A model generated the notes under the pieces. That model ran no database searches. It worked only from the letters and a program-made list of their open reading frames with translations, and was not told where the DNA came from. Made by a program: the position numbers and the translations under genes. This document shows positions 10,468 to 18,706 of a stretch of 50,656 nucleotides of DNA, piece by piece; within the stretch, counting starts at the first letter, position 1, and every line of letters starts with the position of its first letter. This DNA is from JANNSW01 sp031431235 (GTDB lineage: Bacteria > Pseudomonadota > Alphaproteobacteria > Rhizobiales > Hyphomicrobiaceae): contig JANPDA010000376.1 of NCBI GenBank assembly GCA_031431235.1, positions 1 through 50,656 on the forward strand. Direction: 5' to 3'.

Positions 10468-11430
10468 TCACGAGCTCGCGTCGATCCAGGCCTTCCAGGT
10501 CGCCTCGTTGTCGGCGATCCACTTCTTCGCTGCGTCCTCGGGCGTCAACCCGTCGACGTCGACCATCGAGGCAGCAGCCGCGATCTGGGAGTTGTTGAAG
10601 CTCACCTTCTGGATGATCTTCAAGGCCTTGGGCCACTTGGTGCCGAAGCTCTTCGACACGACCTTCTTCAGATAGCCCTTGGCCGGTGCGCCGCAGTCAT
10701 AGATGGCATCCGGATTGGAGCCCCACTTCGGGTCGGTGTAGCAGGCCGGGTCATAGGCCGGGAACTCGACGAACTGGCCCTTGAACTTCGCCTCGATGAA
10801 GTTCGGCGTCCAGTTGAAGATGACGACGGGCTCCTTGCGATCATAGGCAGCCTGCAGCTCGGCCCAGAGCGTTGCAGCCTGGCCGACGGCCACCTCCTGC
10901 AGATTCATCTTCAGAGCGGCGATGCGCTCGGAGTAGTGCTTGCCCCAATCGGCGGGCGGACCGACGAAACGGCCCTTGGGCTTGGTCTCGGCCGTTGCCA
11001 GCTTGTCGGCGCAGGCGTCGAGCGCCTTCCAGTCGGGCAGGCCCGGGCACATCTCGTTCATGTAGCTCGGATACCACCAATCCTCGCGCGTGACCGCGTC
11101 GTGGGCGCCCGCGTCGACAGCGCCGGCGGCGACGGACTTGTTGAAGCTCTCGGCCATCGAGCCTTCCCAGACCTCGACCTGGAAGTCCATGTCGTCGTTG
11201 GCCAGCGCAGTGAACTGGAGCTGGGTGTCGGACGACTTGTACTCGACGTTGTAGCCCTGGGCCTTCAGGATCTCGCCGACGACCGTCGAGAGCACGAGCT
11301 GGCTGGTCCAATTGTTCTGGATGATCCGGATCGGATCCTTGCTGTCGTCCGCCTGGGCAATCATCGACGTGCCGGCCATGAAGGCAGGCGCGACGAGACC
11401 CAGCGCGACGATCCTCTTCAAGCTCTTCAT
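10468..11430 (-). CDS. proX: periplasmic substrate-binding protein, glycine betaine/TMAO type
   Basis: The protein has 320 residues. The signal peptide is cleaved after MKSLKRIVALGLVAPAFMAG... at about residue 27 (AQA). The mature protein is an OpuAC-type fold with several tryptophans able to form an aromatic cage for a quaternary ammonium head group: NNWTSQ, VEVWEGSM, REDWWYP and IFNWTPNF. It is the first gene of a binding protein-ATPase-permease-MFS operon. It diverges from torR with about 190 bases between, so it may be a TorR target. That neighbour points to TMAO (TmoX-like) as an alternative to betaine; this is inference. Confidence 0.9.
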   Translation of the reverse strand: MKSLKRIVALGLVAPAFMAGTSMIAQADDSKDPIRIIQNNWTSQLVLSTVVGEILKAQGYNVEYKSSDTQLQFTALANDDMDFQVEVWEGSMAESFNKSVAAGAVDAGAHDAVTREDWWYPSYMNEMCPGLPDWKALDACADKLATAETKPKGRFVGPPADWGKHYSERIAALKMNLQEVAVGQAATLWAELQAAYDRKEPVVIFNWTPNFIEAKFKGQFVEFPAYDPACYTDPKWGSNPDAIYDCGAPAKGYLKKVVSKSFGTKWPKALKIIQKVSFNNSQIAAAASMVDVDGLTPEDAAKKWIADNEATWKAWIDASS

Positions 11431-11624
11431 TCTAGTCCTCCCGGTAGTGGTGCGGCTGCGTGCCGTTCTTTGGGCGCGTCTCCGCTCCTGGCGATTGAGG
11501 TGTAAGCGACGGAGAGCAATCTAGCGGCGGGCTGTTAAGGCGTATGGACGGCTCGGTGAAGTTCATGGCGCCAATTGTGAAAGAATGTTAAAGCTCCGGT
11601 CTCGCGAGACGGGAGCGCGTGAGC

Positions 11625-12350
11625 ATGGCCTTGAGCCCCCATCACATCGTCATCGTCGAGGACGACGAGGTCACGCGCAGGAAGCTCGCCGGCTATTTCA
11701 CGGCCATGGGCTACCGGGTGAGCGAGGCCGAGGACGCGCGTGCCATGCGCGAGGTGCTGCGCACGAGCCCGGCCGACTTGCTGATGATCGACATCAACCT
11801 TCCGGGCGAGGATGGGCTCGAGCTCACGCGCAAGCTGCGCGAGAAGTCCGATGTGGGGATCATCCTCGTGACGGGGCGAACCGACACGGTCGACCGGATC
11901 GTCGGCCTCGAGCTGGGCGCCGACGATTATGTGACGAAGCCCTTCGATCAGCGTGAGCTGCTGGCGCGCGTCAAGAACCTGCTCAGGCGGGCAGCGCGCA
12001 CGCGGCCGGTCCACGAGCAGGAGATCGTCGTGACGTTCGAAGGCTGGATCTTCGATCCGGCACATCGGACGCTGAAGGCCGAGGACGGGAGCTTTGTCGA
12101 GCTGACGCGGGCCGAGTTCAAGCTGCTGGCGCTGCTCGCCGGGCATCCGGGGCAGGTGATGAGCCGCGACCGGATCCTGCACGAGATTGCCAATCGCGAC
12201 TGGGATCCGGCTGACCGCACGGTCGACGTGGTGGTGCGCAGGCTACGGCAGAAGCTGAAGGACGACAGCCGCCATCCCCATCTGATCGTCACCTCGCACG
12301 GCGAGGGCTATCTGTTTGCGGCGACCGTTGCACCCACCGGCAGAGGCTGA
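11625..12350 (+). CDS. torR: response regulator TorR, OmpR family
   Basis: This two-component response regulator has a receiver domain (VEDDE near the start, phospho-acceptor in MIDINLP, VTKPFD) and a C-terminal winged helix (LTRAEFKLL, DRTVDVVVRRLRQKL, GEGYLF). It has about 241 residues. ATG 11625 is preferred because GGGAG lies 9 bases upstream; GTG 11619 is too close to it. It is divergent from the transporter operon, and its 3' end overlaps the convergent torS by 43 bases. The name torR rests on the adjacent TorS- and TorT-type genes. Confidence 0.88.
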   Translation: MALSPHHIVIVEDDEVTRRKLAGYFTAMGYRVSEAEDARAMREVLRTSPADLLMIDINLPGEDGLELTRKLREKSDVGIILVTGRTDTVDRIVGLELGADDYVTKPFDQRELLARVKNLLRRAARTRPVHEQEIVVTFEGWIFDPAHRTLKAEDGSFVELTRAEFKLLALLAGHPGQVMSRDRILHEIANRDWDPADRTVDVVVRRLRQKLKDDSRHPHLIVTSHGEGYLFAATVAPTGRG

Positions 12351-15319
12351 GGGGCGCCGGACGCCGGCGGCACGAGTTGACGGCCGGCAGCGGCCGCCGC
12401 GACGAGCCAGATCTCGCATTGCCCGATCGCCTGTGCGATTGCCGCGGGAGTGGCGGACAGCGCCTGCCGCTCCAGCCGCCGTGCCGCCGTCGCAAGGCGC
12501 AGGAAACCGGCCGAGCCCGCTGCACTCGCAATCGAATGGGCAAGGCTCGCGATCCGGGCGCGATCATCGCCGGCAAGTGCGTCACGCATGCCCCGGCAGC
12601 GCTCCGCGATCGAGCGCTCGGCCAGATCGAGCAGATCCCTGACGCCGGACGCTCCCAGCACCGCGACGTCTCCGGCCAGGATGCCGGCATCGACATCGGG
12701 GGCATCGCCGGATGGATCGCCTCCGTTTGTCGCAAAGGCAAGCTCGAGTGCCGGCACGCTCAATGCTTGGCTGCCGTCGGTGTCCGTAGCTGTGGCCCGG
12801 CGGATCGCACTTGCAAGGGCATCCGGGTCGATCGGCTTGGCGACGAAGCCGTCCATACCGGCTGCCAGTGTGCGATCCACGTCGCGGCGGAACACATGCG
12901 CCGACATGGCAATGACAGGCAGCCTGGCCCGGCCCGGGTGCAGCCGCAGCCGCCGCGCCGCCTCGATGCCGTCCATGCCTGGCAGGCTCAGGTCCATCAG
13001 CACGAGGTCGGGACAGGAGTGCTCGGCCGCCTCGATCGCGGCAAAACCGGTCGCGGCCGTACGCACCTCGCAGCCCATGCGCTCGAGAAAGGCGATGACG
13101 ACCAGGCGCGTCGGCTCGTCGTCCTCGACCACCAGCACCTGCAGCCGGCGCTGGCCGTCGCGATGGGGAAGGTGCTGGCGTGGCACCAACTCGGCTGCCA
13201 CCAATCCAACCTCGAGGGGAGCGGTGAGCGTGAAGGTGCTGCCGCGCCCCAGTGTCGAGACGACGGCAATCCCGGCGCTGATCATCCCGGCCAGACGCCG
13301 GCTGATGGCGAGACCGAGACCGGTGCCCCCGAAGCGGCGCGTGATCGAGGGATCGGTCTGGGTGAAGGGCTCGAAGATCCGATCGAGGTGCTCGGCCGCG
13401 ATGCCGATGCCGGTATCCTCGATCGCGATCTCGACACTCTGGCGGCCGTCCGCCACTGCGCTGCCCGACGCCTCGAGACGGACGTGGCCTTCGCCAGTGA
13501 ACTTCACCGCGTTGCCGAGGAGGTTGAACACGATCTGGCGCAACTTGCCCGCATCGCCCCGATGACGCCCGAGCACCTCGGGACCGATCGCGAGGGTGAG
13601 CTCGAGGCCCTTCTCTCGTGCCGTGTTCCGCATCAGCGCGACGATCCCCTCGAGCAGTGGCGCGAGGCCGAAATCAGCCTCGTCGATCTCGACCGACCCC
13701 GCTTCGATCTTGGAGTAGTCGAGAATGTCGTTGAGGATGGCGAGCAGCGCTTCACCCGAGGTCGCGATCACCGAAAGCTCACGTTGCTGCGCGGGAGAAA
13801 GCGCGGTATCGGCCAGCACGCGGATCATGCCGAGCATGCCGGTCATGGGCGTGCGGATCTCGTGGCTCATGGTTGCGAGGAACTCGGACTTGGCGCGGCT
13901 CGCACGCTCGGCGCGCGCGCGCGCGTCCGCGTGGCTGTCGGCTTCCTCGCGCAGGAGCTCATTGGTGTTGGTCAGCTTCTCGGTCTGCTCGGCGACGAGC
14001 TGCTGCAACTCCTCGCGATGGCGGCGCAGCTCCTCGTTGATCCGCTCGCGCTCGGCCTCCAGCTCCCGTCGCCGCTTCGTCTCGTCGCGGAAGACGCGGA
14101 CCGCTCGTGCCATTGCCTTCAGCTCATCCGTGCCGTCCTCGGCGACGGAGACCTCGGTGTCGCCATCGGTCAGCCGCTGCATGGCGCCCGTGAGGCCGAC
14201 CAGTCGCCGTACGAGGTTGCGCTGCACATAGAGCCAGACGATCAGCCCGGAGAGAGTGATCGCTGCAAGCGAGGTTCCAACGAGCGCATAGAGCCCGACG
14301 TCGAGCGCGCGCTCGGCCTGGCGCGTGGTCGCCAAGGCAAAAGCCTGCGAGCCCTGCAGCATGCGTTGCACCACCTGGTTCAGGTGCGCCGACAGCTCCT
14401 GGTCGGCACGGGCGAGCTGCTCGATCTCCTCGCCGATGCCAATGAGCCTTGCGCGCTGGGCGAACAGCGATGCGTTGAGGGGCGATTCACCCACCGCCTG
14501 CTGCAGCACAGCCAGGTGGGCGGCGGCCTGCTGGCGGCGTACGGGATCGTCGATCGAGCGGATGCGGCGCCGCACGACGGTCAGATGGCGTTGGTACTCG
14601 GCTGCAATCTCCACGCTCTCCACGGCCGAGGCAGCCCGGGTCAACCGATTGGTAATGAGGCCGATCTGCGAGCTTCTGAGACGCAGCTCGAACATGCGGT
14701 CGAGCAGGTAGATGTCCTCCTCGATCAGCCGGTCGAGCGCATCGAACGCGGCGCTGCGCCGCGACGGGTCCTCGATCAGGCCATAGAGGTTGGCGACGAC
14801 GGCGGAAGCTCCCGACGACGCATTCGAGACGAGTGTCTCCGACAGATCGACGATTTCCGTGGCGGCCGCAATCGTCCGCTCGGCCCGGTCGGCGAAGCTC
14901 CGCCCGAGCTCGAGTCGCTCCTTGACGAGCGTGCTCTGGCGCGAGAGGTTGGCCGTCAGCCGGTCGACTGTACCGGCGAGCTCCTCCATCGCGGCCTCGT
15001 CGGTCGCCGAGCGGCGCACTTCGGCGGTCGAGTGGCGGATCTCGTCGGCAAGACGTGTCAGCTCACGCTCATTGGCGCGACGGGCGGGCTCGTCGAGCGA
15101 GGCGATCAGAGCGGGCGAGGTTGCAACCAGCCGCGCGCTCGCCTCCGCCGTTCGTTGCGCCGCGACGATGGTCGGCAGCGCCTCGGTATTGACGCGCGTC
15201 TGGGCCAAGGAGATCTCGCGCAGGATCAGCCAGCCGACGACACCCGACGACAAGGACAGCGTCGAGATGGCAATAAAAGCAATGAAGAGCCGAGCGCCGA
15301 TGCCGAGCCTGGAGAGCAT
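12308..15319 (-). CDS. torS: hybrid sensor histidine kinase TorS
   Basis: This is the membrane sensor for TMAO signalling. At 1003 residues it has two membrane segments (about 10-32 and 343-364) flanking a roughly 300-residue helical periplasmic domain. Next come HAMP (from about 366), a coiled coil, HisKA with MSHEIRTPMTG (His about 484), the ATPase domain (N-box NLLGNAVKF, GGTGLGL), a receiver (VVEDDE about 731, LMDLSLPG Asp about 773) and a C-terminal Hpt region. In the Hpt helix the motif reads AHSIASAAGSAG: the His is present, but the usual Lys-Gly after it is replaced by Ala-Ser. It is divergent from torT with only 36 bases between the start codons. Confidence 0.9.
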   Translation of the reverse strand: MLSRLGIGARLFIAFIAISTLSLSSGVVGWLILREISLAQTRVNTEALPTIVAAQRTAEASARLVATSPALIASLDEPARRANERELTRLADEIRHSTAEVRRSATDEAAMEELAGTVDRLTANLSRQSTLVKERLELGRSFADRAERTIAAATEIVDLSETLVSNASSGASAVVANLYGLIEDPSRRSAAFDALDRLIEEDIYLLDRMFELRLRSSQIGLITNRLTRAASAVESVEIAAEYQRHLTVVRRRIRSIDDPVRRQQAAAHLAVLQQAVGESPLNASLFAQRARLIGIGEEIEQLARADQELSAHLNQVVQRMLQGSQAFALATTRQAERALDVGLYALVGTSLAAITLSGLIVWLYVQRNLVRRLVGLTGAMQRLTDGDTEVSVAEDGTDELKAMARAVRVFRDETKRRRELEAERERINEELRRHREELQQLVAEQTEKLTNTNELLREEADSHADARARAERASRAKSEFLATMSHEIRTPMTGMLGMIRVLADTALSPAQQRELSVIATSGEALLAILNDILDYSKIEAGSVEIDEADFGLAPLLEGIVALMRNTAREKGLELTLAIGPEVLGRHRGDAGKLRQIVFNLLGNAVKFTGEGHVRLEASGSAVADGRQSVEIAIEDTGIGIAAEHLDRIFEPFTQTDPSITRRFGGTGLGLAISRRLAGMISAGIAVVSTLGRGSTFTLTAPLEVGLVAAELVPRQHLPHRDGQRRLQVLVVEDDEPTRLVVIAFLERMGCEVRTAATGFAAIEAAEHSCPDLVLMDLSLPGMDGIEAARRLRLHPGRARLPVIAMSAHVFRRDVDRTLAAGMDGFVAKPIDPDALASAIRRATATDTDGSQALSVPALELAFATNGGDPSGDAPDVDAGILAGDVAVLGASGVRDLLDLAERSIAERCRGMRDALAGDDRARIASLAHSIASAAGSAGFLRLATAARRLERQALSATPAAIAQAIGQCEIWLVAAAAAGRQLVPPASGAPQPLPVGATVAANR

Positions 15320-15355
15320 GGCCAGGAGTTAAGCATCATTCGAGGGACAGTGGAA

Positions 15356-16435
15356 ATGGGGGAAATTGGGGAAATGGGGCATTTGGCCAAGCCGGCCGGT
15401 CTGGCGATGCTGGTGTTGCTATGGGGGAGCCCGCTCCTGGCGGCCGAGGCCTGGCAGGTCGACGTCTGGCACTCCCAGAGCCTCGAGTTCGCCAGCGCGT
15501 CGGAGCCCGCACTCTACGTACCGCTGGAAACGGCCCGCAAGCGCTGGCGCATCTGCACCTCGTATCCACATCTGAAGGACAGCTATTGGCTGAGTGTCAA
15601 CTACGGCATGGTCGAGCAGGCCAAGCGTGTCGGCGTCGCCCTCGAGGTGGTGGAGGCGGGCGGCTATCCCAATCTCGAGCGCCAGATCGCCCAGGTGAAG
15701 ACGTGCGCGCGCGGCGCCGACGCCTTGATCGTGGGCACCGTCTCCTATGACGGCCTGACGCCGACGATCCGGGAGATCGCGCGCCGCATCCCCGTGATCG
15801 CCGCCGTCAACGACATCGCGAGCGAGGGCATCACCGCGAAGGCGGGCGTCTCTTGGGTCGACATGGGCCGCGCCATCGGCGAGCATTTCGCACGTCAGCA
15901 CCCCAAGGGCACCAAGTCCGTGCGCGTCGCCTGGTTCCCCGGCCCCAAGGGCGCGGGCTGGGTACGCTTCGTCGAGGCCGGTTTTCGCAAGGCAATGGCC
16001 GCGAGCTCGGCCGAGATCATCGCCGTCAAATGGGGCGATACCGGCTTCGAGGCGCAGCTCCTCCTGATCGAGGAGGTGCTCGAGGACCATCCCGACGTCG
16101 AGTATATCATCGGCAGCGCCGTCACAGCGGACGCCGCGGTCTCGATCCTGCGCGCCGAGCACCGGGAGCGCGAGATCCGCGTGCTCGCCGACTATTTCAC
16201 CCACGGCACGTTCCGTGCGATCAAGCGTGGCAAGGTTGCGGCGGCGCCAACCGACGCACCCGTGATGCAAGGCAAGATCGCGATCGATCAGGCCGTGCGC
16301 GCGATCGAAGGCTCGCTGGTCGTGCGTCACGCCGGGCCCCAGATCGTCGTCGTCGATCAGGCCAATATCGGCTCGCTCGCGATTGACGACAGCCTGGCGC
16401 CTGCCTGGTTCAAGCCGACCTTCGAAGTGAAGTAG
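15356..16435 (+). CDS. torT: TMAO-sensing periplasmic protein TorT
   Basis: This is a periplasmic binding protein of the sugar-binding type 1 fold that presents TMAO to TorS. It has 359 residues. A hydrophobic signal (LAMLVLLWGSPLLAAEA) is followed by the TorT-type start AWQVDVWHSQ and W.ICTSYPHLKDSYWLSVNYG. ATG 15356 has AGGGA 8-9 bases upstream; a second ATG at 15374 is possible. It lies in divergent orientation to torS and downstream of nothing else, so it has its own promoter, which must lie inside the 5' part of torS. Confidence 0.88.
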   Translation: MGEIGEMGHLAKPAGLAMLVLLWGSPLLAAEAWQVDVWHSQSLEFASASEPALYVPLETARKRWRICTSYPHLKDSYWLSVNYGMVEQAKRVGVALEVVEAGGYPNLERQIAQVKTCARGADALIVGTVSYDGLTPTIREIARRIPVIAAVNDIASEGITAKAGVSWVDMGRAIGEHFARQHPKGTKSVRVAWFPGPKGAGWVRFVEAGFRKAMAASSAEIIAVKWGDTGFEAQLLLIEEVLEDHPDVEYIIGSAVTADAAVSILRAEHREREIRVLADYFTHGTFRAIKRGKVAAAPTDAPVMQGKIAIDQAVRAIEGSLVVRHAGPQIVVVDQANIGSLAIDDSLAPAWFKPTFEVK

Positions 16436-16481
16436 CGCCTTCACTTCGATGTCATCGTGGGGAAGGCTTCCTGCCCCCGCC

Positions 16482-17045
16482 TCAATTCGGCTCGGGATGC
16501 GCCTGGGCGCTCTTCCATTGCGGCTCGAGGCCGAGGATCGTTACATTGGAGGCTAGCTCGGGATTGAAGATGCGATTGTGCCAGAGCGTCGCCTGGAAGG
16601 CCTCGCTGCGCGGCGCGAGCGCGCGAACCGAGCAGATCATCTTGAAATTCTGGCTGTACTCGTCGAACTCGAGCAGGCACTCGCCGGCCCCGAGCAGCCT
16701 GCGCGCGAGGGCCGATTTGGGCGGGAACACTGCCGTCATCTCGTCGCTGAAGCGCGCGGATAGCTGGAAATGGGTCGAAGCGAGGTGCTCGAGCCCTTTG
16801 GTATAGACTACGCGCGGGTCGTTCGATTTCTGCACCTGGAACTTGAGGAAGTCGGTGCTTTCCTTGGGCGCCCTCGGCACGATCAGCACCGTCAGTCCGT
16901 CCGAAACCTGCTCCGAGCCGATCAGCAGCCGCGGCCGCATGCCGGGGCTCGGGCGGCCCCCCGCCTCGCGCATGGCGATCTGGCGGATCCGGCACTGCCA
17001 ACCGAGGAAATGGTCGCGTACTCTGGTGTCGGGCAGCTTCTTCAT
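16482..17045 (-). CDS. conserved-looking hypothetical protein
   Basis: This 187-residue protein fits no family I can name. It has a mixed charged/hydrophobic sequence with no signal peptide or membrane segment. Features that look structured are WQCRIRQIAMR near the N-terminus, LLEFDEYSQNFKMICSV in the middle and FQATLWHNRIFNPELASNV near the end. Codon use is normal for the window and a start at 17045 gives a compact protein. It is convergent with torT and divergent from the DUF1989 gene. Confidence 0.7.
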   Translation of the reverse strand: MKKLPDTRVRDHFLGWQCRIRQIAMREAGGRPSPGMRPRLLIGSEQVSDGLTVLIVPRAPKESTDFLKFQVQKSNDPRVVYTKGLEHLASTHFQLSARFSDEMTAVFPPKSALARRLLGAGECLLEFDEYSQNFKMICSVRALAPRSEAFQATLWHNRIFNPELASNVTILGLEPQWKSAQAHPEPN

Positions 17046-17156
17046 GGTGGGCTCTGATCGGTCTGCCTGGTGGGTGTCGCCGGACTTCTAGAGTGCGGCG
17101 GGTCGCAGGTCGAGGCTTTGCTGATCGCCGCTTGGCCAGGATGGAGGGAGTAGCGG

Positions 17157-17759
17157 ATGACACGAACGATCGTGCCGGCGGCCGAGGGGCGGGCGGTCGA
17201 GGTGGGCAAGGGTCGCCGCCTCACAATCACGTCGCCGAAGGGCCGGCAGGCGGCCGACTTCTTCGCCTACAACGCCCACGACCTCGGCGAATGGCTGTCG
17301 CCGCCCCATTCCTGGGTGACGACCTTCTGCCTGAAGCCGCGACCAGGCGATGTGCTGATCTCGCGCTTCCGTCGGCCGATGGTGAAGATCATCGAGGATG
17401 GGGCCGAGGGCTGCCACGACATGCTGATCGCGGCCTGCGACCAGTTCCGCTACGAGTTTTTCGGGCACGAGGGGCTGCATGCGAGCTGCTCGGGCAATCT
17501 CGAGCTCGCCATGCGCCGGCTCGGCCATCAGGTGGCGGTGATCCCGCAGCCGGTCAACTTCTTCACCAACACGGTGGTCGGACCGGACGGCAAGCTGCTG
17601 TCGCCGCCCAATCCGGTGAAGCCGGGTGCCTTCGTGGTGGTGGAAGCGCTGATCGATCTCGTGTGCGTGGTCTCCTCCTGCCCGTTCGATCTGAAAGTCG
17701 AGGGCTGGGAGATCAACGACACGGGCGGCGTCAGCGAGTTGTGGCTGGATGTGGAGTAG
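17157..17759 (+). CDS. DUF1989 urea carboxylase-associated protein
   Basis: This 200-residue protein of the DUF1989 family contains the typical segments VPAAEGRAVEV, GRQAADFFAYNA, GCHDMLIAACD, N.FTN and VVVEALIDL...SSCPFDL near the C-terminus. Members lie beside urea carboxylase/allophanate hydrolase genes or aminomethyltransferases; their chemistry is unclear. Here the gene stands alone. The only metabolic link visible is the creatininase/creatinase-like pair elsewhere in the window, whose products would include urea; this is inference. Confidence 0.88.
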   Translation: MTRTIVPAAEGRAVEVGKGRRLTITSPKGRQAADFFAYNAHDLGEWLSPPHSWVTTFCLKPRPGDVLISRFRRPMVKIIEDGAEGCHDMLIAACDQFRYEFFGHEGLHASCSGNLELAMRRLGHQVAVIPQPVNFFTNTVVGPDGKLLSPPNPVKPGAFVVVEALIDLVCVVSSCPFDLKVEGWEINDTGGVSELWLDVE

Positions 17760-17890
17760 GAGCGAGCGATGGCATCGAGAATGCCCGAAGCGGGCGCCGG
17801 CGGGATTTTCCGATAGTGGAGGCGGCCGAGGTTGCCCCGGCCGCTGCGGCTGGTCGCTATTTGCCTCCCGCAGCCGGTACCTCGAGCTAT

Positions 17891-18037
17891 CACCCGTCAT
17901 CCCGGACGCGCAAGGCGCGATCCGGGATCTTGGCCAAGGACACTGACGGTGCCTGGACGATCCCGGCTCGCGCACCGGAGCACATGATTGGTCGGATCCT
18001 GCGAGGGCGGGCCGGTTCACGTCCGGGATGACGGGTG
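17891..18037. repeat. dispersed repeat with CCCGTCATCCCGG terminal inverted repeats
   Basis: The 147-bp element is bounded by CACCCGTCATCCCGGACG on the left and its exact complement on the right. The same ends bound a second copy at 44622-44810, and a degraded relative lies near 48.3 kb. The interior has further GATCCCGG/CCGGGATC palindromes. It fills the spacer between the DUF1989 gene and the rplI stop; no ORF is seen there. Confidence 0.75.
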
Positions 18038-18059
18038 TGGGGCAGGCTGGCCGAACCGA

Positions 18060-18671
18060 CTACTCCTTCGACCCCTCGCCTCCGGCTTCCTCGCCCGCCT
18101 GCTCCTCGCGATCGCTCGCGCCTTCCTCGAACATGTCGTTGGCCGCCGCGCCGAGCTGGTCGAACTTCGCCATCTCCTCCTGCACGCTGGTCACGTCCTC
18201 GCCGCGAGCCTGGCGCTCGGCCTCGTCCATGGTGCGGGCCACGTTGATCGTGATCTTCGAGAAGACCTCGGGATGCAGGCCGACGCGGACCTGATGCAGA
18301 CCGAGCACCTTGATCGGCTTGTCGAGCAGCACCTGGCCGCGGCCGACCGTGAAGCCGCCTGCCGTCACCGCATCCGCGATGTCGCGCGTCGAGACCGAGC
18401 CATAGAGCTGGCCGGTATCGCCGGCGGTACGGATGATCGAGAAGATCTTACCCTCGAGCTTCTCGTGGACGGCCTCGGCTTCCTTCTTCAGCTCGAGGTT
18501 CCTCACCTCGAGTTGGGCCCGCTCACGCTCGAACCGGGCGAGGTTCTCCTGCGTCGCCCTGAGCGCTTTCTTCTTTGGCAACAGGAAGTTGCGGGCGAAC
18601 CCATCCTTGACTTTGATCACGTCGCCCATTTGTCCGAGCTTGGCGATCCGCTCGAGCAGCACGACTTGCAT
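18060..18671 (-). CDS. rplI: 50S ribosomal protein L9
   Basis: This large-subunit protein binds 23S rRNA. At 203 residues it starts with the L9 signature MQVVLLERIAKLGQMGDVI and VKDGFARNFLLPK. It then has the long connecting helix and the C-terminal rRNA-binding domain (GQLYGSVSTRDIADA). An acidic tail of about 35 residues (EEGASDREEQAGEEAGGEG) makes it longer than the 150-residue E. coli protein. It is the last gene of the rpsF-rpsR-DUF2232-rplI operon. Confidence 0.97.
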   Translation of the reverse strand: MQVVLLERIAKLGQMGDVIKVKDGFARNFLLPKKKALRATQENLARFERERAQLEVRNLELKKEAEAVHEKLEGKIFSIIRTAGDTGQLYGSVSTRDIADAVTAGGFTVGRGQVLLDKPIKVLGLHQVRVGLHPEVFSKITINVARTMDEAERQARGEDVTSVQEEMAKFDQLGAAANDMFEEGASDREEQAGEEAGGEGSKE

Positions 18672-18706
18672 GTGAGGTCTCCTTGTTCAGGGGAAGGGAT
18701 TGGGTT

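Noticed and set aside
11431..11624. Possible TorR-binding boxes (CTGTTAAGGC, AAGTTCATGG)
   Set aside because: They resemble the E. coli tor box only in part and such short matches are expected by chance; not strong enough to list as a site.
12377..15355. Plus-strand open frame of nearly 1000 codons running into torT
   Set aside because: It is antisense to torS. Only the part from 15356 encodes a real protein (TorT), with a good ribosome binding site there.
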